Notes: a model not told the origin generated them from the sequence alone. Numbered from the stretch's first letter, positions 35,686 through 44,802 are shown. The stretch: 58,603 bases of DNA from Nitriliruptoraceae bacterium (GCA_003563915.1 PWTE01000094.1:1-58603); one strand, 5' to 3'. Made by a program: numbers and translations.

Positions 35686-36644
35686 CCGTCGAGCGTGGCG
35701 TTGCCCACGGCGTCGAGCAGGTCGAACCCGGCGCGTCGGTCGTCACGATCGGGAACTTCGACGGCGTCCACCTGGGGCATCAGGTGCTCCTGCGCCGAAC
35801 CGTCGACGCGGCTACCGACCGGGGCCTGCGTGCGGTCGCCGTCACCTTCGATCCCCACCCTGCCGCGGTGCTCCGCCCCGGGAGCGAACCGCCGTCGTTG
35901 GCATCGCTCGAGGAGCGGATCGAGCTGATCCAGGACGCGGGGACCGACCTCGTCCTCGTGCTGCCCTTCACCGACGAACTGGCAGCACTCACCCCGGAAG
36001 CCTTCGTCGAGCGGGTGCTCGTGACGAGGTTGCAGGCTGCTCGGGTGGTGGTCGGCGCCAACTTCCGCTTCGGCCACAAGGCGGCCGGTGACGTCGTCGT
36101 GCTCGTCGAGACGGGTGAGCAGCACGGCTTCGACGTGGAAGCGGTCGCGGTCCGCGAGCTCGACGGTGACCCGATCTCCTCGTCCGCGATCCGGTCTGCG
36201 CTGGCCGCGGGTGACGTGGGATGGGCCACCCGTGCGCTCGGTCGTCCCTACCGGCTCCGCGGTGAGGTGGTCCGTGGCGAGGGGCGGGGTCGCAGGATCG
36301 GGATCCCGACCGCCAACCTCGCGGTGGCGGCGAGCCAGACCGTCCCGGCGAACGGGGTCTACGCCGGCCACGCCGAGGTCGCGGGCACCACCTGGCGGTG
36401 CGTCACCAACGTCGGGGTGCGCCCGACCTTCGACGGGGGCGGGGCCGTGACGGTGGAACCTCACCTGTTGGACGTCGAGGGGGACCTGGACCTCTACGGT
36501 CGGGACCTGACGGTCAGCTTCGAGCACCGGATCCGCGGCGAGCGACGGTTCGACTCCGTGGATGAGCTGGTGGCCCAGATCCGCGCGGATGTCGGGTCCG
36601 CGCGGACCTGGTTGACCGACGCGGAGCAGCGGCCGGCGTCCTGA
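35682..36644 (+). CDS. ribF: Bifunctional riboflavin kinase/FAD synthetase
   Basis: RibF (320 aa) phosphorylates riboflavin to FMN and adenylates FMN to FAD. The N-terminal FAD synthetase domain has TIGNFDGVHLGHQ and the SSSAIRSALAAGDV block. The C-terminal kinase domain has GRRIGIPTANL and a GVYAGHAE-type strand. The FAD made here is a cofactor for proline dehydrogenase and the ThyX-like protein elsewhere in the window. It ends the rimP-to-ribF cluster and is convergent with the SDR gene. Confidence 0.97.
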   Translation: MTVERGVAHGVEQVEPGASVVTIGNFDGVHLGHQVLLRRTVDAATDRGLRAVAVTFDPHPAAVLRPGSEPPSLASLEERIELIQDAGTDLVLVLPFTDELAALTPEAFVERVLVTRLQAARVVVGANFRFGHKAAGDVVVLVETGEQHGFDVEAVAVRELDGDPISSSAIRSALAAGDVGWATRALGRPYRLRGEVVRGEGRGRRIGIPTANLAVAASQTVPANGVYAGHAEVAGTTWRCVTNVGVRPTFDGGGAVTVEPHLLDVEGDLDLYGRDLTVSFEHRIRGERRFDSVDELVAQIRADVGSARTWLTDAEQRPAS

Positions 36645-36689
36645 CGTCGGCGTGAGCCCCCGGCCGGGTGGAGGATCCGCTGCGTGCCG

Positions 36690-37634
36690 TCAGTCGGCCC
36701 GCCCGACCAGTTCCGCGACGTCGAAGGTGACGCCCGTCTGCTGCTCCGAGACCGTCCACAGCTGGCGTCCGCGTTCCCTCGACCGCGACGGGGGCAGGAT
36801 CGGGCGTCGGACGGGCGAGCCCCCGTTGACGAAGCGGGGCGTGTACAGCTCACCACCCCGTGCCCGCAGGTCCGTTGCCGCGCGCAGCAGTGGGAGGGCG
36901 CCGCGTTCCGGGGACATGCCCGTGACCTTCGCGAGACCGTGGAAGAACCGCTGGCTCGCGCCGCCCCCGGTCGCATCGACGCTGGACGCCTGCAGGTCCG
37001 TCGCGGCCAGGCCCGGATGTGCGACCAGGCTGGCGATACGTGATCCGGCAGCTCGCAGCCTGGCGTCGAGCTCGACCGCGAAGACCAGGTTCGCGAGCTT
37101 CGAATCGCCGTAGGCGCGCCAGGGGTCGTAGCGACCCTCGCGGAAGGGATCCTGCGGGTCCAGCACCCGGCCGAGGTGCCGGCCGGTCGAGGTGACCGCG
37201 ACGATGCGGGCGGCGATGCCCTCTGCCAGCGCGGGAAGGAGCCGTGCCGTGAGCACGAAGTGGCCCAGGTGGTTGATCCCGACCTGCTGCTCGAAGCCGT
37301 CGGCGGTCCGTGACTCCGGGATCGCCATGACGCCGGCGTTGTTGATCAGGATGTCGACGGACGGGTGGCGTTCACGGATCGTCGCCGCAGCAGTCTCCAC
37401 GGAGGCGAGGTCGCCCAGATCCAGCGCGACGACCTCCAGCGCGGCGTCCGGCACCGTCGCGACGATCCGGTCACAAGCGAGCTCGGCCTTGGTGGTGTTG
37501 CGCACCGCCATGACGACGTGTGCGCCCCGTTCGGCGAGAGCGCTCGCGGTGGCCAGGCCGAGGCCGCCGTTCGCTCCGGTGACGACCGCGACGCGGCCCG
37601 TCTGGTCCGGGATGTCCTTCAGACCCCAACGCAC
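36690..37634 (-). CDS. Short-chain dehydrogenase/reductase
   Basis: A 314-aa SDR protein. The NAD(P) motif is VVTGANGGLGLATASALAERG (T-G-x3-G-x-G), with the NNAGV box and the catalytic tetrad (serine in VTSTGR, then YDPWRAYGDSKLANLVFA with YxxxK). The arrangement resembles the retinol dehydrogenase / WW-domain oxidoreductase-like group of SDRs. The substrate is unknown. The GTG start is where homology begins, and GAGGAGG lies about 11 nt upstream. It is not obviously linked to its neighbours. Confidence 0.9.
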   Translation of the reverse strand: MRWGLKDIPDQTGRVAVVTGANGGLGLATASALAERGAHVVMAVRNTTKAELACDRIVATVPDAALEVVALDLGDLASVETAAATIRERHPSVDILINNAGVMAIPESRTADGFEQQVGINHLGHFVLTARLLPALAEGIAARIVAVTSTGRHLGRVLDPQDPFREGRYDPWRAYGDSKLANLVFAVELDARLRAAGSRIASLVAHPGLAATDLQASSVDATGGGASQRFFHGLAKVTGMSPERGALPLLRAATDLRARGGELYTPRFVNGGSPVRRPILPPSRSRERGRQLWTVSEQQTGVTFDVAELVGRAD

Positions 37635-37741
37635 GCCTCGCGCCTCCTCGTCGGGATCGCCCCGACCCTCTCGCAAGGTAACGCGCAGCCGGCTCGCGTG
37701 TCCCGAGCCGGTCGGAGCATCGCTCCCGCTGCCCCGGACCG

Positions 37742-39202
37742 CTATCCCGCGTTCTTCCGTGAGCGTGGGGGCAGCAGCTGGATCAGTTGCTGGTTCTCCG
37801 CCGGATCGAGCACGCTGTGCTGCACGCACGCCGGGACGATCCGGTCGGACTCCGGGTGGGCCATGCCGTAGGCACAGGCACGGAGTCGCTCCTGGGTCGC
37901 CCGGAGGGTCGGATCGTCCGCAGCGACGCCACGCTCCAACAGCTCCCACGCGCGGTGGACGTCGTGAGCGTCCATGAAGCGGTGCATGACGTACGTCGTC
38001 GCCAGGATCTGTCGACGGCCGCGCAGACCCGCGGTGGTCGCGCGGGTCGCCATCCTCCCGAGGAACCGCGCGATCCACCACGCCAGCGCGCCAGCATCGC
38101 GTGCGGGTAGGTCCCGCCGGTCACGGTCGTCGAAGAGCGGGGTGTACCCGCCTCCCACCCACACGCCCCACGTCGAGCGGTTGCACCGCTCGTCACCGAC
38201 CTGCAGGGCGCGGAACGGCAGCCGGCGTCCGACACCCGCCTCGATCCGCGACCACACGAGCTCATCGGTGAGCTCACGGTAGCCCTCGTCCCAGCGCCGC
38301 TGATCCCCGACGTAGGCAGCCGGCTGGAACGAGCACATGCGGTAGCCCAGCTCCCGGCAGACCTGCACCACCTCGGGGATCTCGTCGACGTTGTCGGGGG
38401 TGACGGTCATGTTGTGGGCGAGGTAGCTGCGGATGCCGTACCGCTGCTGGAGCTGCTCGAACATGGCCGCGACCCGAGCTCGTTCGTCGTGTAGTTCCGC
38501 CTCGTTCCGCGGCTGTTTCGCCGCTCGACGGCCCCGCATGGTTGAGTCGATGTGCACGGCGAACGCGACCGCGTTGAACCGCGGTGTGCCATCGGGGGCC
38601 AGGACGACCGCCTCGAGGTAGTCCTGGTCGAAGTCGCCGTGGGTGAAGCTCATCGGTATCCGACCGTGGCGGCGCATCGTCGCCAGAGCCTCGGCGTGGG
38701 CGTCCGGTGGGAGCAGCGAGACCTCGCCACCGATCAGCTGGGCGTACTGTCCCGGACCCCGCCGTTCGCGGAGGTAGGCCATCTGGCGCTCGACCTCGGC
38801 GACGGTGTGGACACCGTCGACCGGAACCCGGTTGGCGTCCTTGCCGTGGTAACAGGGTTCGCAGCCGAGGTTGCAGGCCGGGAAGACCCCGTGGGTGCCC
38901 TCGCAGCCGGTGAACCTGCGACCGAGCAGCTGCGAGGCCGTTCGCACCCCGGCCGGTAGTTCCTCCCACCGCGCGGCGTGTGCGGCCGCCACCTCGGGAT
39001 CCTCTGGACGGGTCGCGCGCTCCGCGTCACGCAGCGCGTCCAGGACCCTGCGCACCGGCGACGGGACGGCACGCCGGCCGTTCGGACGACGGTGGGCGGG
39101 TTGCTGCCTGCGCACCGGCGTGCGATACTGCCGCGACCGACCCACCGGGGTCGGTTCCACCGTGCCCGCTCGGGCGTCGGGGTCATCAGGTCCGATCCGC
39201 AC
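37742..39202 (-). CDS. Radical SAM protein of unknown function
   Basis: A protein of up to 486 aa with a radical SAM motif of the form C-x3-C-x2-C in FPACNLGCEPCYHGKDANRV. Further blocks are GQYAQLIGGEVSLLP, MSFTHGDFDQDYLEAVV and YLAHNMTVTPDNVDEIPEVV. The RCNRSTWGVWVGGGYTPLFD block carries another cysteine. I recognise the family as widespread and uncharacterised in Actinobacteria but know no product. The first ~50 residues are Arg/Pro-rich and may not be translated. A GTG at 39055 is a good alternative start. It is divergent from rpsO. Confidence 0.85.
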   Translation of the reverse strand: MRIGPDDPDARAGTVEPTPVGRSRQYRTPVRRQQPAHRRPNGRRAVPSPVRRVLDALRDAERATRPEDPEVAAAHAARWEELPAGVRTASQLLGRRFTGCEGTHGVFPACNLGCEPCYHGKDANRVPVDGVHTVAEVERQMAYLRERRGPGQYAQLIGGEVSLLPPDAHAEALATMRRHGRIPMSFTHGDFDQDYLEAVVLAPDGTPRFNAVAFAVHIDSTMRGRRAAKQPRNEAELHDERARVAAMFEQLQQRYGIRSYLAHNMTVTPDNVDEIPEVVQVCRELGYRMCSFQPAAYVGDQRRWDEGYRELTDELVWSRIEAGVGRRLPFRALQVGDERCNRSTWGVWVGGGYTPLFDDRDRRDLPARDAGALAWWIARFLGRMATRATTAGLRGRRQILATTYVMHRFMDAHDVHRAWELLERGVAADDPTLRATQERLRACAYGMAHPESDRIVPACVQHSVLDPAENQQLIQLLPPRSRKNAG

Positions 39203-39351
39203 ACCCCACCACGTGACCGTGTCTCGTCGGGGTCCCTCTCATCGGACCGGGTCGCCGGGTCGTCGTGATCCGCGGTCCACTGGCCCCCGTCGGAGCAGCA
39301 ACCTGCTCCGGCCCGGCGACGCAGGGGACCTACCACGACAGGAACACCGCC

Positions 39352-39624
39352 ATGGCCGCAACGCTGCCAGACGACAAGCAAGCGATCATCGAGCGTTTCG
39401 CCCGCGAGCCGGGTGACACGGGGTCGCCCGAGGTCCAGATCGCGCTGATCACCCAGCGTGTGAGCCACCTCACGGAGCACCTCAAGGAGCACAAGCAGGA
39501 CCACCACTCACGTCGTGGCCTGCTCAAGCTCGTCGGGCAACGCCGACGCCTGCTCAACTACCTGAAGGACAAGGACATCGAGCGGTACCGCTCCCTGATC
39601 TCGGAACTCGGGATCCGGCGGTAG
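39352..39624 (+). CDS. rpsO: Ribosomal protein S15
   Basis: S15 (90 aa, normal length) binds the central domain of 16S rRNA. Conserved blocks are [54 protein letters not shown]. The ATG is set by AGGAA 6 nt upstream. A terminator-like hairpin follows, then pnp, the same rpsO-pnp order as in many bacteria. Confidence 0.98.
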   Translation: MAATLPDDKQAIIERFAREPGDTGSPEVQIALITQRVSHLTEHLKEHKQDHHSRRGLLKLVGQRRRLLNYLKDKDIERYRSLISELGIRR

Positions 39625-39635
39625 GACCGCTCAAC

Positions 39636-39663
39636 AGGCCGGGGTCGCGATCGATCCCGGCCT
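39636..39663 (+). terminator. rpsO terminator hairpin
   Basis: AGGCCGGG pairs with CCCGGCCT across a 12-nt loop whose outer bases add three more pairs. It lies 12 nt after the rpsO stop. No strong T tract follows. Confidence 0.6.
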
Positions 39664-39717
39664 TCGCGGTTCCCCGGACCCCGGAGAACCGCACGACGTG
39701 ACACGACGAGTCGGTCG

Positions 39718-39771
39718 TCAGTGGAGACGCCTCGAGCCCCAGCAGTCGGGGGCGCGAGCCGCCCCCACTGA
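39718..39771 (+). promoter_or_regulatory. Stem-loop in the pnp leader
   Basis: TCAGTGG and CCACTGA can enclose an inner GGGGGC/GCCCCC hairpin, or the inner one can form alone. It lies about 90 nt before the pnp start. In E. coli a leader stem-loop lets RNase III and PNPase control pnp. A similar role is possible here but not shown. Confidence 0.3.
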
Positions 39772-39860
39772 TGCACCGGCCCCGTCCCGTCGAAGCCCCC
39801 CGCGCCAGACGTGCGCGGCGCGGGTGCTACCACGTGACAGTCCGACAAGAGGAGGCCCCT

Positions 39861-42338
39861 GTGGGCAAGCTCGGAACGCACGAGCACGCCGTCGACATCG
39901 ACGGCAAGACGTTGACCTTCGAGGCCGGCACGCTGGCCGCCCAGGCGGGCGGTGCGGTGGTCGTGAGCCTCGGTGACACCAAGGTGCTCTCGACCACCAC
40001 CGCGTCGAAGCAGCCGAAGGACTTCCTGCCGTTCTTCCCCCTCACCATCGAGGTGGAGGAGCGCATGTACGCCAACGGCCGCATCCCCGGTTCGTTCTTC
40101 AAGCGCGAGGGTCGCCCCTCGGAGAACGCCATCCTGGTGTGCCGTCTGACCGACCGTCCGTTGCGTCCGACCTTCGCGGAAGGGCTGCGAAACGAGGTCC
40201 AGGTCGTCAACACCATCATCCAGACCACCCAGCACGACCCCTACGACGTCGTCGCGATGAACGGCGCGTCGCTGTCGACGATGCTGTCCGGCATCCCGTT
40301 CTCGGGCCCGGTCGCCGCGGTGCGCTACGCGATGCTGCGCGACGGCTCGTGGGTCGCCTTCCCGAGCTTCGAGGAGCTCGAGGAGGAGGCCGTGTTCAAC
40401 ATGGTGATCTCCGGGCGGATCGAGGACGACGGCGAGGTCGCGATCCTCATGATCGAGGCCGAGGCCACCCCCGACAGCTGGATCAAGATCGACATGGGGG
40501 CCCCGGCGCCGACCGAGCAGGTCATCGGCCAGGCCATCGAGGACGTCAAGCCGATCATCAAGCAGCTGTGCGAGGCACAGCAGGCCTTCGTCGATCAGAC
40601 GGGCGTGCGTGACGCCGGCGAGTTCCCGCTGTTCCTCGACCACTCCGACGAGGTGTTCGACGCCGTCTGGGCGCAGGCCGCCAGCAAGGTCGAGGACGTC
40701 TACCGCCAGGCCGATCTCGGCAAGGAAGCCAAGGACGAGGCGATCTCCGAGGTCAAGACCGACGTGATCGACGCCGTCGTCGCGGACGGGGTCGGCGACC
40801 TCGACGAGGACGAGCTGCGCAAGCAGGCCAGCGAGGCCTTCCGCACCACCGAGAAGAAGGTCGTGCGCAAGCTGATCGTCGACGAGGGCTTCCGCATCGA
40901 CGGCCGTAGCACGACCGAGATCCGTGGGCTCACCGCCGAGGTCGGCGTCCTGCCGAAGACCCACGGCTCCGCGCTGTTCCAGCGCGGCGAGACCCAGGTC
41001 CTGTCCGTGCTCTCCCTCGGGACTACCCGAGAAGGGCAGCGGCTCGACACCCTGGACCCGGCGGACGAGAAGCTGTTCCTCCACCACTACAACATGCCGC
41101 CCTACTCGACCGGTGAGGCCGGCCGGGTCGGCAGCCCGAAGCGTCGCGAGATCGGCCACGGCGCCCTCGCCGAGCGTGCCATCATCCCGGTCCTGCCGGA
41201 CCAGGAGGAGTGGCCGTACGCGATGCGGGTCGTCTCCGACGTGCTGAGCTCCAACGGCTCGACCTCGATGGGGTCGGTGTGCGCGACCTCCATGGCGTTG
41301 ATGGACGGCGGCGTGCCGACCCACGGCCAGGTCGCCGGGATCGCGATGGGGCTCGTGTTCGAGAACGGCAAGTACACGACCCTGACCGACATCCAGGGCG
41401 TCGAGGACTTCTTCGGCGACATGGACTTCAAGGTCGCTGGGCCGGAGAACTTCATCACCGCCCTGCAGCTCGACACCAAGCTGGCTGGTATCCCGGCCAA
41501 CGTCCTGCAGGACGCCCTGCTGCAAGCCCGTGACGCGCGACTGCAGATCCTGGACGTCATGAACGACGCCATCGCCGAGCCCCGGCCCGAGGTCGCCGAC
41601 GGCGCTCCCCGGGTCGAGATCGTGCACATCCCGCAGGACAAGATCGGTGCGGTCATCGGTCCCCGCGGCGCCATCATCAAGGAGCTGGTCGAGGAGACCG
41701 GCGCCCAGATCGATGTCGACGAGGAGGACGGCCGCGGCGTCGTGAAGATCTACGCGAACTCGCGGGAGGTCGCCCAGGACGCCCTGGACCGCATCAACGC
41801 GATCGCGAACCCGCAGCTGCCCGAAGCCGGCGAGCGCTACTCGGCCACGGTCGTCAAGACCGTCGACTTCGGGGCCTTCGTGTCGCTGACCCCCGGCACC
41901 GACGGGCTGCTCCATATCTCCGAGCTGTCGAAGATGGCGGGCAAGCGGCTCGGCCACGCCGAGGAAGCGGTCGAGGTCGGCGAGCAGGTGCTCGTCGAGG
42001 TCCTCGAGGTCCTCGACGGCGGCCGGAAGTTCAAGCTGCAGTACGTCGGGCCGAAGGCCGGAGGCGACGAGGGCAGCGGCGACGGCGGTGATCGCGGACG
42101 CAGCGACCGCGACCGTGGCGAGCGTGACAGCGGCGGCCGGGAGGGCGGCGGCGGCCGCGAGCGCGCCCGTGGCGATGATCGCGGGGGCGACGGTGGTGAC
42201 CGCGGTGGACGTGAGCGCAGCCGCGGCGGTGACCGTGACCGCGGTGGTGACCGCGATCGTGGCGGTGACCGTGACCGCGGTGGTGACGGTGAACGCACCC
42301 GGACGCGCAGCCGCAGCCGGTCGCGTGACCGCGACTGA
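39861..42338 (+). CDS. pnp: Polyribonucleotide nucleotidyltransferase (PNPase)
   Basis: PNPase (825 aa) degrades RNA phosphorolytically from the 3' end and can add tails. Two RNase PH-like domains are seen (FFPLTIEVEERMYANGRIPGSFFKREGRPSE, and GSALFQRGETQVLSV with the catalytic SSNGSTSMGSVC block). A KH domain (IPQDKIGAVIGPRGAIIKELVEETG) and an S1 domain (ATVVKTVDFGAFVSLTPGTDGLLHISELS) follow. The last ~90 residues are a disordered Arg/Gly/Asp tail with DRDRGG repeats, which may bind RNA or partners. The GTG at 39861 has AGAGGAGG upstream. A 21-bp hairpin ends the unit. Confidence 0.98.
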   Translation: MGKLGTHEHAVDIDGKTLTFEAGTLAAQAGGAVVVSLGDTKVLSTTTASKQPKDFLPFFPLTIEVEERMYANGRIPGSFFKREGRPSENAILVCRLTDRPLRPTFAEGLRNEVQVVNTIIQTTQHDPYDVVAMNGASLSTMLSGIPFSGPVAAVRYAMLRDGSWVAFPSFEELEEEAVFNMVISGRIEDDGEVAILMIEAEATPDSWIKIDMGAPAPTEQVIGQAIEDVKPIIKQLCEAQQAFVDQTGVRDAGEFPLFLDHSDEVFDAVWAQAASKVEDVYRQADLGKEAKDEAISEVKTDVIDAVVADGVGDLDEDELRKQASEAFRTTEKKVVRKLIVDEGFRIDGRSTTEIRGLTAEVGVLPKTHGSALFQRGETQVLSVLSLGTTREGQRLDTLDPADEKLFLHHYNMPPYSTGEAGRVGSPKRREIGHGALAERAIIPVLPDQEEWPYAMRVVSDVLSSNGSTSMGSVCATSMALMDGGVPTHGQVAGIAMGLVFENGKYTTLTDIQGVEDFFGDMDFKVAGPENFITALQLDTKLAGIPANVLQDALLQARDARLQILDVMNDAIAEPRPEVADGAPRVEIVHIPQDKIGAVIGPRGAIIKELVEETGAQIDVDEEDGRGVVKIYANSREVAQDALDRINAIANPQLPEAGERYSATVVKTVDFGAFVSLTPGTDGLLHISELSKMAGKRLGHAEEAVEVGEQVLVEVLEVLDGGRKFKLQYVGPKAGGDEGSGDGGDRGRSDRDRGERDSGGREGGGGRERARGDDRGGDGGDRGGRERSRGGDRDRGGDRDRGGDRDRGGDGERTRTRSRSRSRDRD

Positions 42339-42348
42339 CCGACCGCGA

Positions 42349-42394
42349 CGTACACGCAGGAGGGCGGCCTTGGGGCCGCCCTCCTGCGTGTACG
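42349..42394. terminator. Strong pnp terminator, 21-bp perfect hairpin
   Basis: A perfect 21-bp stem with a TTGG loop starts 10 nt after the pnp stop. It is the longest perfect inverted repeat I find in the window. It has no T tract. Being symmetrical it could stop transcription from either side. Confidence 0.7.
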
Positions 42395-42654
42395 CCCGGG
42401 GCACCGCACGGCGGGCACGGGTGCTACCTCGACCGGCGTGCCGGGACCTCAGCGGAGAGCCTCGGGTGTCGGGCTGCGCCTGGTGCACTCCGCTACGTCT
42501 GTGGCTCTCCGTTCCGCCGCTCACGCGAACCGACCAGGGACCGTGACGAGCGCTACCGTCTGGTCCGGGGCGTCCCACCGCCCTGAGACGTCACCCCCCG
42601 CTTCACTGCCCCGCTTCACTGCCCCGCCTCACCCCACCGAGCCGACGAGGTCCC
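42395..42654 (+). other. Non-coding gap before the M16 peptidase gene
   Basis: About 260 nt without a convincing gene. It holds a perfect 13-bp tandem duplication (cttcactgccccg at 42601-42613 and 42614-42626, with a decayed third copy) and a TACCGT hexamer at 42554-42559 that could be a -10. Nothing else stands out. Confidence 0.5.
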
Positions 42655-43920
42655 GTGGATCACCAGCTCACCACCCTGTCCTCCGGTCTGCGGGTCGTCA
42701 CCGAGCCGATGCGCTCGGTCCGGTCCGTCACCCTCGGGATCTGGATCGCCACCGGGTCCCGCGACGAGACCGAGGACCAAGCGGGCTGCGCGCACTTCCT
42801 CGAACACCTGCTGTTCAAGGGCACCAGCAGCCGTTCGGCCCGGCAGATCGCGGAGGCGTTGGACGCGGTCGGCGGGGAGATGAACGCGTTCACCAGCAAG
42901 GAGGTGACCTGCTTCTACGCCCGGGTGCTGGACCGTGACCTGCCGCTGGCCTTCGAGGTGCTCGCCGACATGATGGTGGACGCGCGCAACGCGCCGGCCG
43001 ACGTCGAGGCGGAGCGGCAGGTGGTCCTCTCCGAGATCGACATCCACCTCGACTCGCCGGACGAGCTGGCGCACACCGACCTGGCGGAGACCGTGCTACA
43101 GGGGCATCCGCTGGCGCTGGAGACGCTCGGGACCTTCGACTCGATCACCCGGCTCGACCGCGACACGATCCACGGCTACTACCGCGAGCGCTACCGGCCC
43201 GGCAGCATCGTGGTCGCCGCAGCCGGCAACGTCGACCACGACCGCGTCGTCACGCTGGCCGATCAGCTCCTCGGCGACCTGGGACGGCCGGGCGGAGCCC
43301 CGCCCCGTCGCGAGCCCCCGACGCGGTTCGGGCAGCACGCGGTCACGGTGCGACAGCGGCCCACCGAGCAGGCTCACGTGGTCCTCGGCGTCCCGGGGGT
43401 GTCCCACCTGGACGAGGACCGTTGGCCGCTCCGGGTGTTGACCACCCTCCTCGGTGGGGGGATGTCGTCGCGGTTGTTCCAGGAGATCCGCGAGGAGCGT
43501 GGCCTCGCGTACACCACCTACAGCCACGCCTCGTACTACACCGATGCCGGCCTGTTCGAGGCCTACGTCGGCACGGCACCCGGCAAGCTCGACGAGGTGC
43601 TGGAGGTGCTGCGCAGCGAACTGGATCGCGTGATCGAGGACGTGGCCTCGGACGAGGTCGAGCGTGCCAAGGGCGCACTCCGGGGCGCGACGGTGCTCGG
43701 ACTCGAGGACACCGGCTCCCGGATGTCGCGTGTCGGGAAGCAGGTCGTCACCGACCTGCCGATCGTGACCGTCGACGAGGCACTGCAACGGATCGCCCAG
43801 GTCGACGTGGACGAGGTCCGTCGGGTCGCACGGCGGGTGCTGGCCCAGCCCCGTGACCTCGCGGTCGTCGGTCCGTTCGCGCCCGGTGAAGCCGACCGCT
43901 TCGCGCCGGTGGTGCGCTGA
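42655..43920 (+). CDS. M16 family zinc peptidase (processing-protease-like)
   Basis: A 421-aa M16 peptidase. The inverted zinc motif is in AHFLEHLLFKG (HxxEH), with the distal glutamate in the AERQVVLSEIDIHLDSPDE block. GGEMNAFTSKEVTCFYARV and the second-half YTTYSHASYYTDAGLFEAYVGTAP are typical of the mitochondrial-processing-peptidase-like subfamily. Related genes follow pnp in many Actinobacteria and Firmicutes (pepR/ymxG). The natural substrate is not known. The GTG lies 9 nt after GAGG. The next gene starts 2 nt after its stop. Confidence 0.93.
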   Translation: MDHQLTTLSSGLRVVTEPMRSVRSVTLGIWIATGSRDETEDQAGCAHFLEHLLFKGTSSRSARQIAEALDAVGGEMNAFTSKEVTCFYARVLDRDLPLAFEVLADMMVDARNAPADVEAERQVVLSEIDIHLDSPDELAHTDLAETVLQGHPLALETLGTFDSITRLDRDTIHGYYRERYRPGSIVVAAAGNVDHDRVVTLADQLLGDLGRPGGAPPRREPPTRFGQHAVTVRQRPTEQAHVVLGVPGVSHLDEDRWPLRVLTTLLGGGMSSRLFQEIREERGLAYTTYSHASYYTDAGLFEAYVGTAPGKLDEVLEVLRSELDRVIEDVASDEVERAKGALRGATVLGLEDTGSRMSRVGKQVVTDLPIVTVDEALQRIAQVDVDEVRRVARRVLAQPRDLAVVGPFAPGEADRFAPVVR

Positions 43921-43922
43921 GC

Positions 43923-44726
43923 GTGGGGGCCGTCACCGGGTGGCAGGAGGTCGGGGACCGGGTCTGGGTCCGACGCTACGACCCGTTCGACGTCAACGTG
44001 ACCGTCGTCGCCGGGGACGAGAAGGTCCTGCTCGTCGACGTTCGCACCACCCTCCGGGAGGCGCGGGAGCTGCGTGAGCACCTCCTCGAGCTCCCGGTTC
44101 CCGCGGTCACCCACCTCGCGTACACCCACGCCCACCTGGACCACTGCCTCGGTGCCGGCGCCTTCCCGGACCTGCCGATCTGGGGGACGGTCGGCTGTCG
44201 CGAAGCGCTCGCCCGCCACGGGATCGACCAGCGCGAGCGGTGGCTCGAGCGGCTCGACGAAGACGAGCGTCCCCACCTGCGCGCCAGTCCGATCATCCCG
44301 CCGGATCGCACGGTCCGTGACCGCCACCGGCTCGGGCTGGGAGGCCGGGAGGTCGACCTGTTGTTCCTCGGACGGGGCCACACCGACCACGACCTGGTCG
44401 TCCACGTCCCCGACGCCGCCGTCGTGGTCGCCGGGGACCTCCTGGAGGTCGGAGCGCCACCGCAGTTCGGCGATGCGTACCCGTTCCAGTGGCCGGCGAC
44501 GCTCAGCGCGGTCGCGGGTCTGGACGCCGAGGTGGTGGTCCCCGGGCACGGCGCGGTCGCCGATGCGGGCGAGGTCACCCGCCAGCGGTCCGAGCTCGCC
44601 CACCTCGCCTCGCTGTGTCGCGAGGCACTGGGTGGCGTCCGTGGTCGCGAGACCGTGTTCACGGGGTCGCCCTACCCACGCGAGACCACGGAGCTCGCCC
44701 TCCAGCGGGCTGCAGCGACCCACTGA
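43923..44726 (+). CDS. MBL-fold metallo-hydrolase
   Basis: A 267-aa metallo-beta-lactamase fold protein with the zinc motif THAHLDHCLGAGAF (HxHxDH). A later histidine is in FLGRGHTDHDLVVHVPDAAVVVAGDLLE, with the aspartate metal ligand in GDLL, and the last histidine is in VVPGHG. This is the common hydrolase type related to glyoxalase II. The substrate is unknown. It lies directly after the M16 peptidase gene and is probably co-transcribed with it. Confidence 0.9.
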   Translation: MGAVTGWQEVGDRVWVRRYDPFDVNVTVVAGDEKVLLVDVRTTLREARELREHLLELPVPAVTHLAYTHAHLDHCLGAGAFPDLPIWGTVGCREALARHGIDQRERWLERLDEDERPHLRASPIIPPDRTVRDRHRLGLGGREVDLLFLGRGHTDHDLVVHVPDAAVVVAGDLLEVGAPPQFGDAYPFQWPATLSAVAGLDAEVVVPGHGAVADAGEVTRQRSELAHLASLCREALGGVRGRETVFTGSPYPRETTELALQRAAATH

Positions 44727-44761
44727 GCGACCCCGGACGGAGGCCGACGCGGCCCAACCGT

Positions 44762-44767
44762 TAGGCT
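44762..44767 (+). promoter_or_regulatory. -10-like element of dapB
   Basis: TAGGCT lies 35 nt before the dapB GTG and just after the end of the preceding gene. A GAGGAG ribosome binding site is also present, so this transcript would have a short leader. Confidence 0.35.
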
Positions 44768-44802
44768 CCACCGCTGGTGGAGGATCGGCCGAGGAGTCAC
44801 AG

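Noticed and set aside
39047-39121. Sequence cctgcgcaccggcg occurring twice near the radical SAM N-terminus
   Set aside because: Two short GC-rich copies with no third copy or symmetry; likely chance in a high-GC genome.
39558-42578. A reverse open frame of about 1000 codons opposite pnp
   Set aside because: It lies antisense to a clear PNPase gene and its product is low-complexity; long antisense frames are expected at this GC content.
42601-42626. 13-bp tandem duplication before the M16 peptidase gene
   Set aside because: Only two perfect units and no spacer structure, so it is not a CRISPR array or other functional array; listed only as a repeat.
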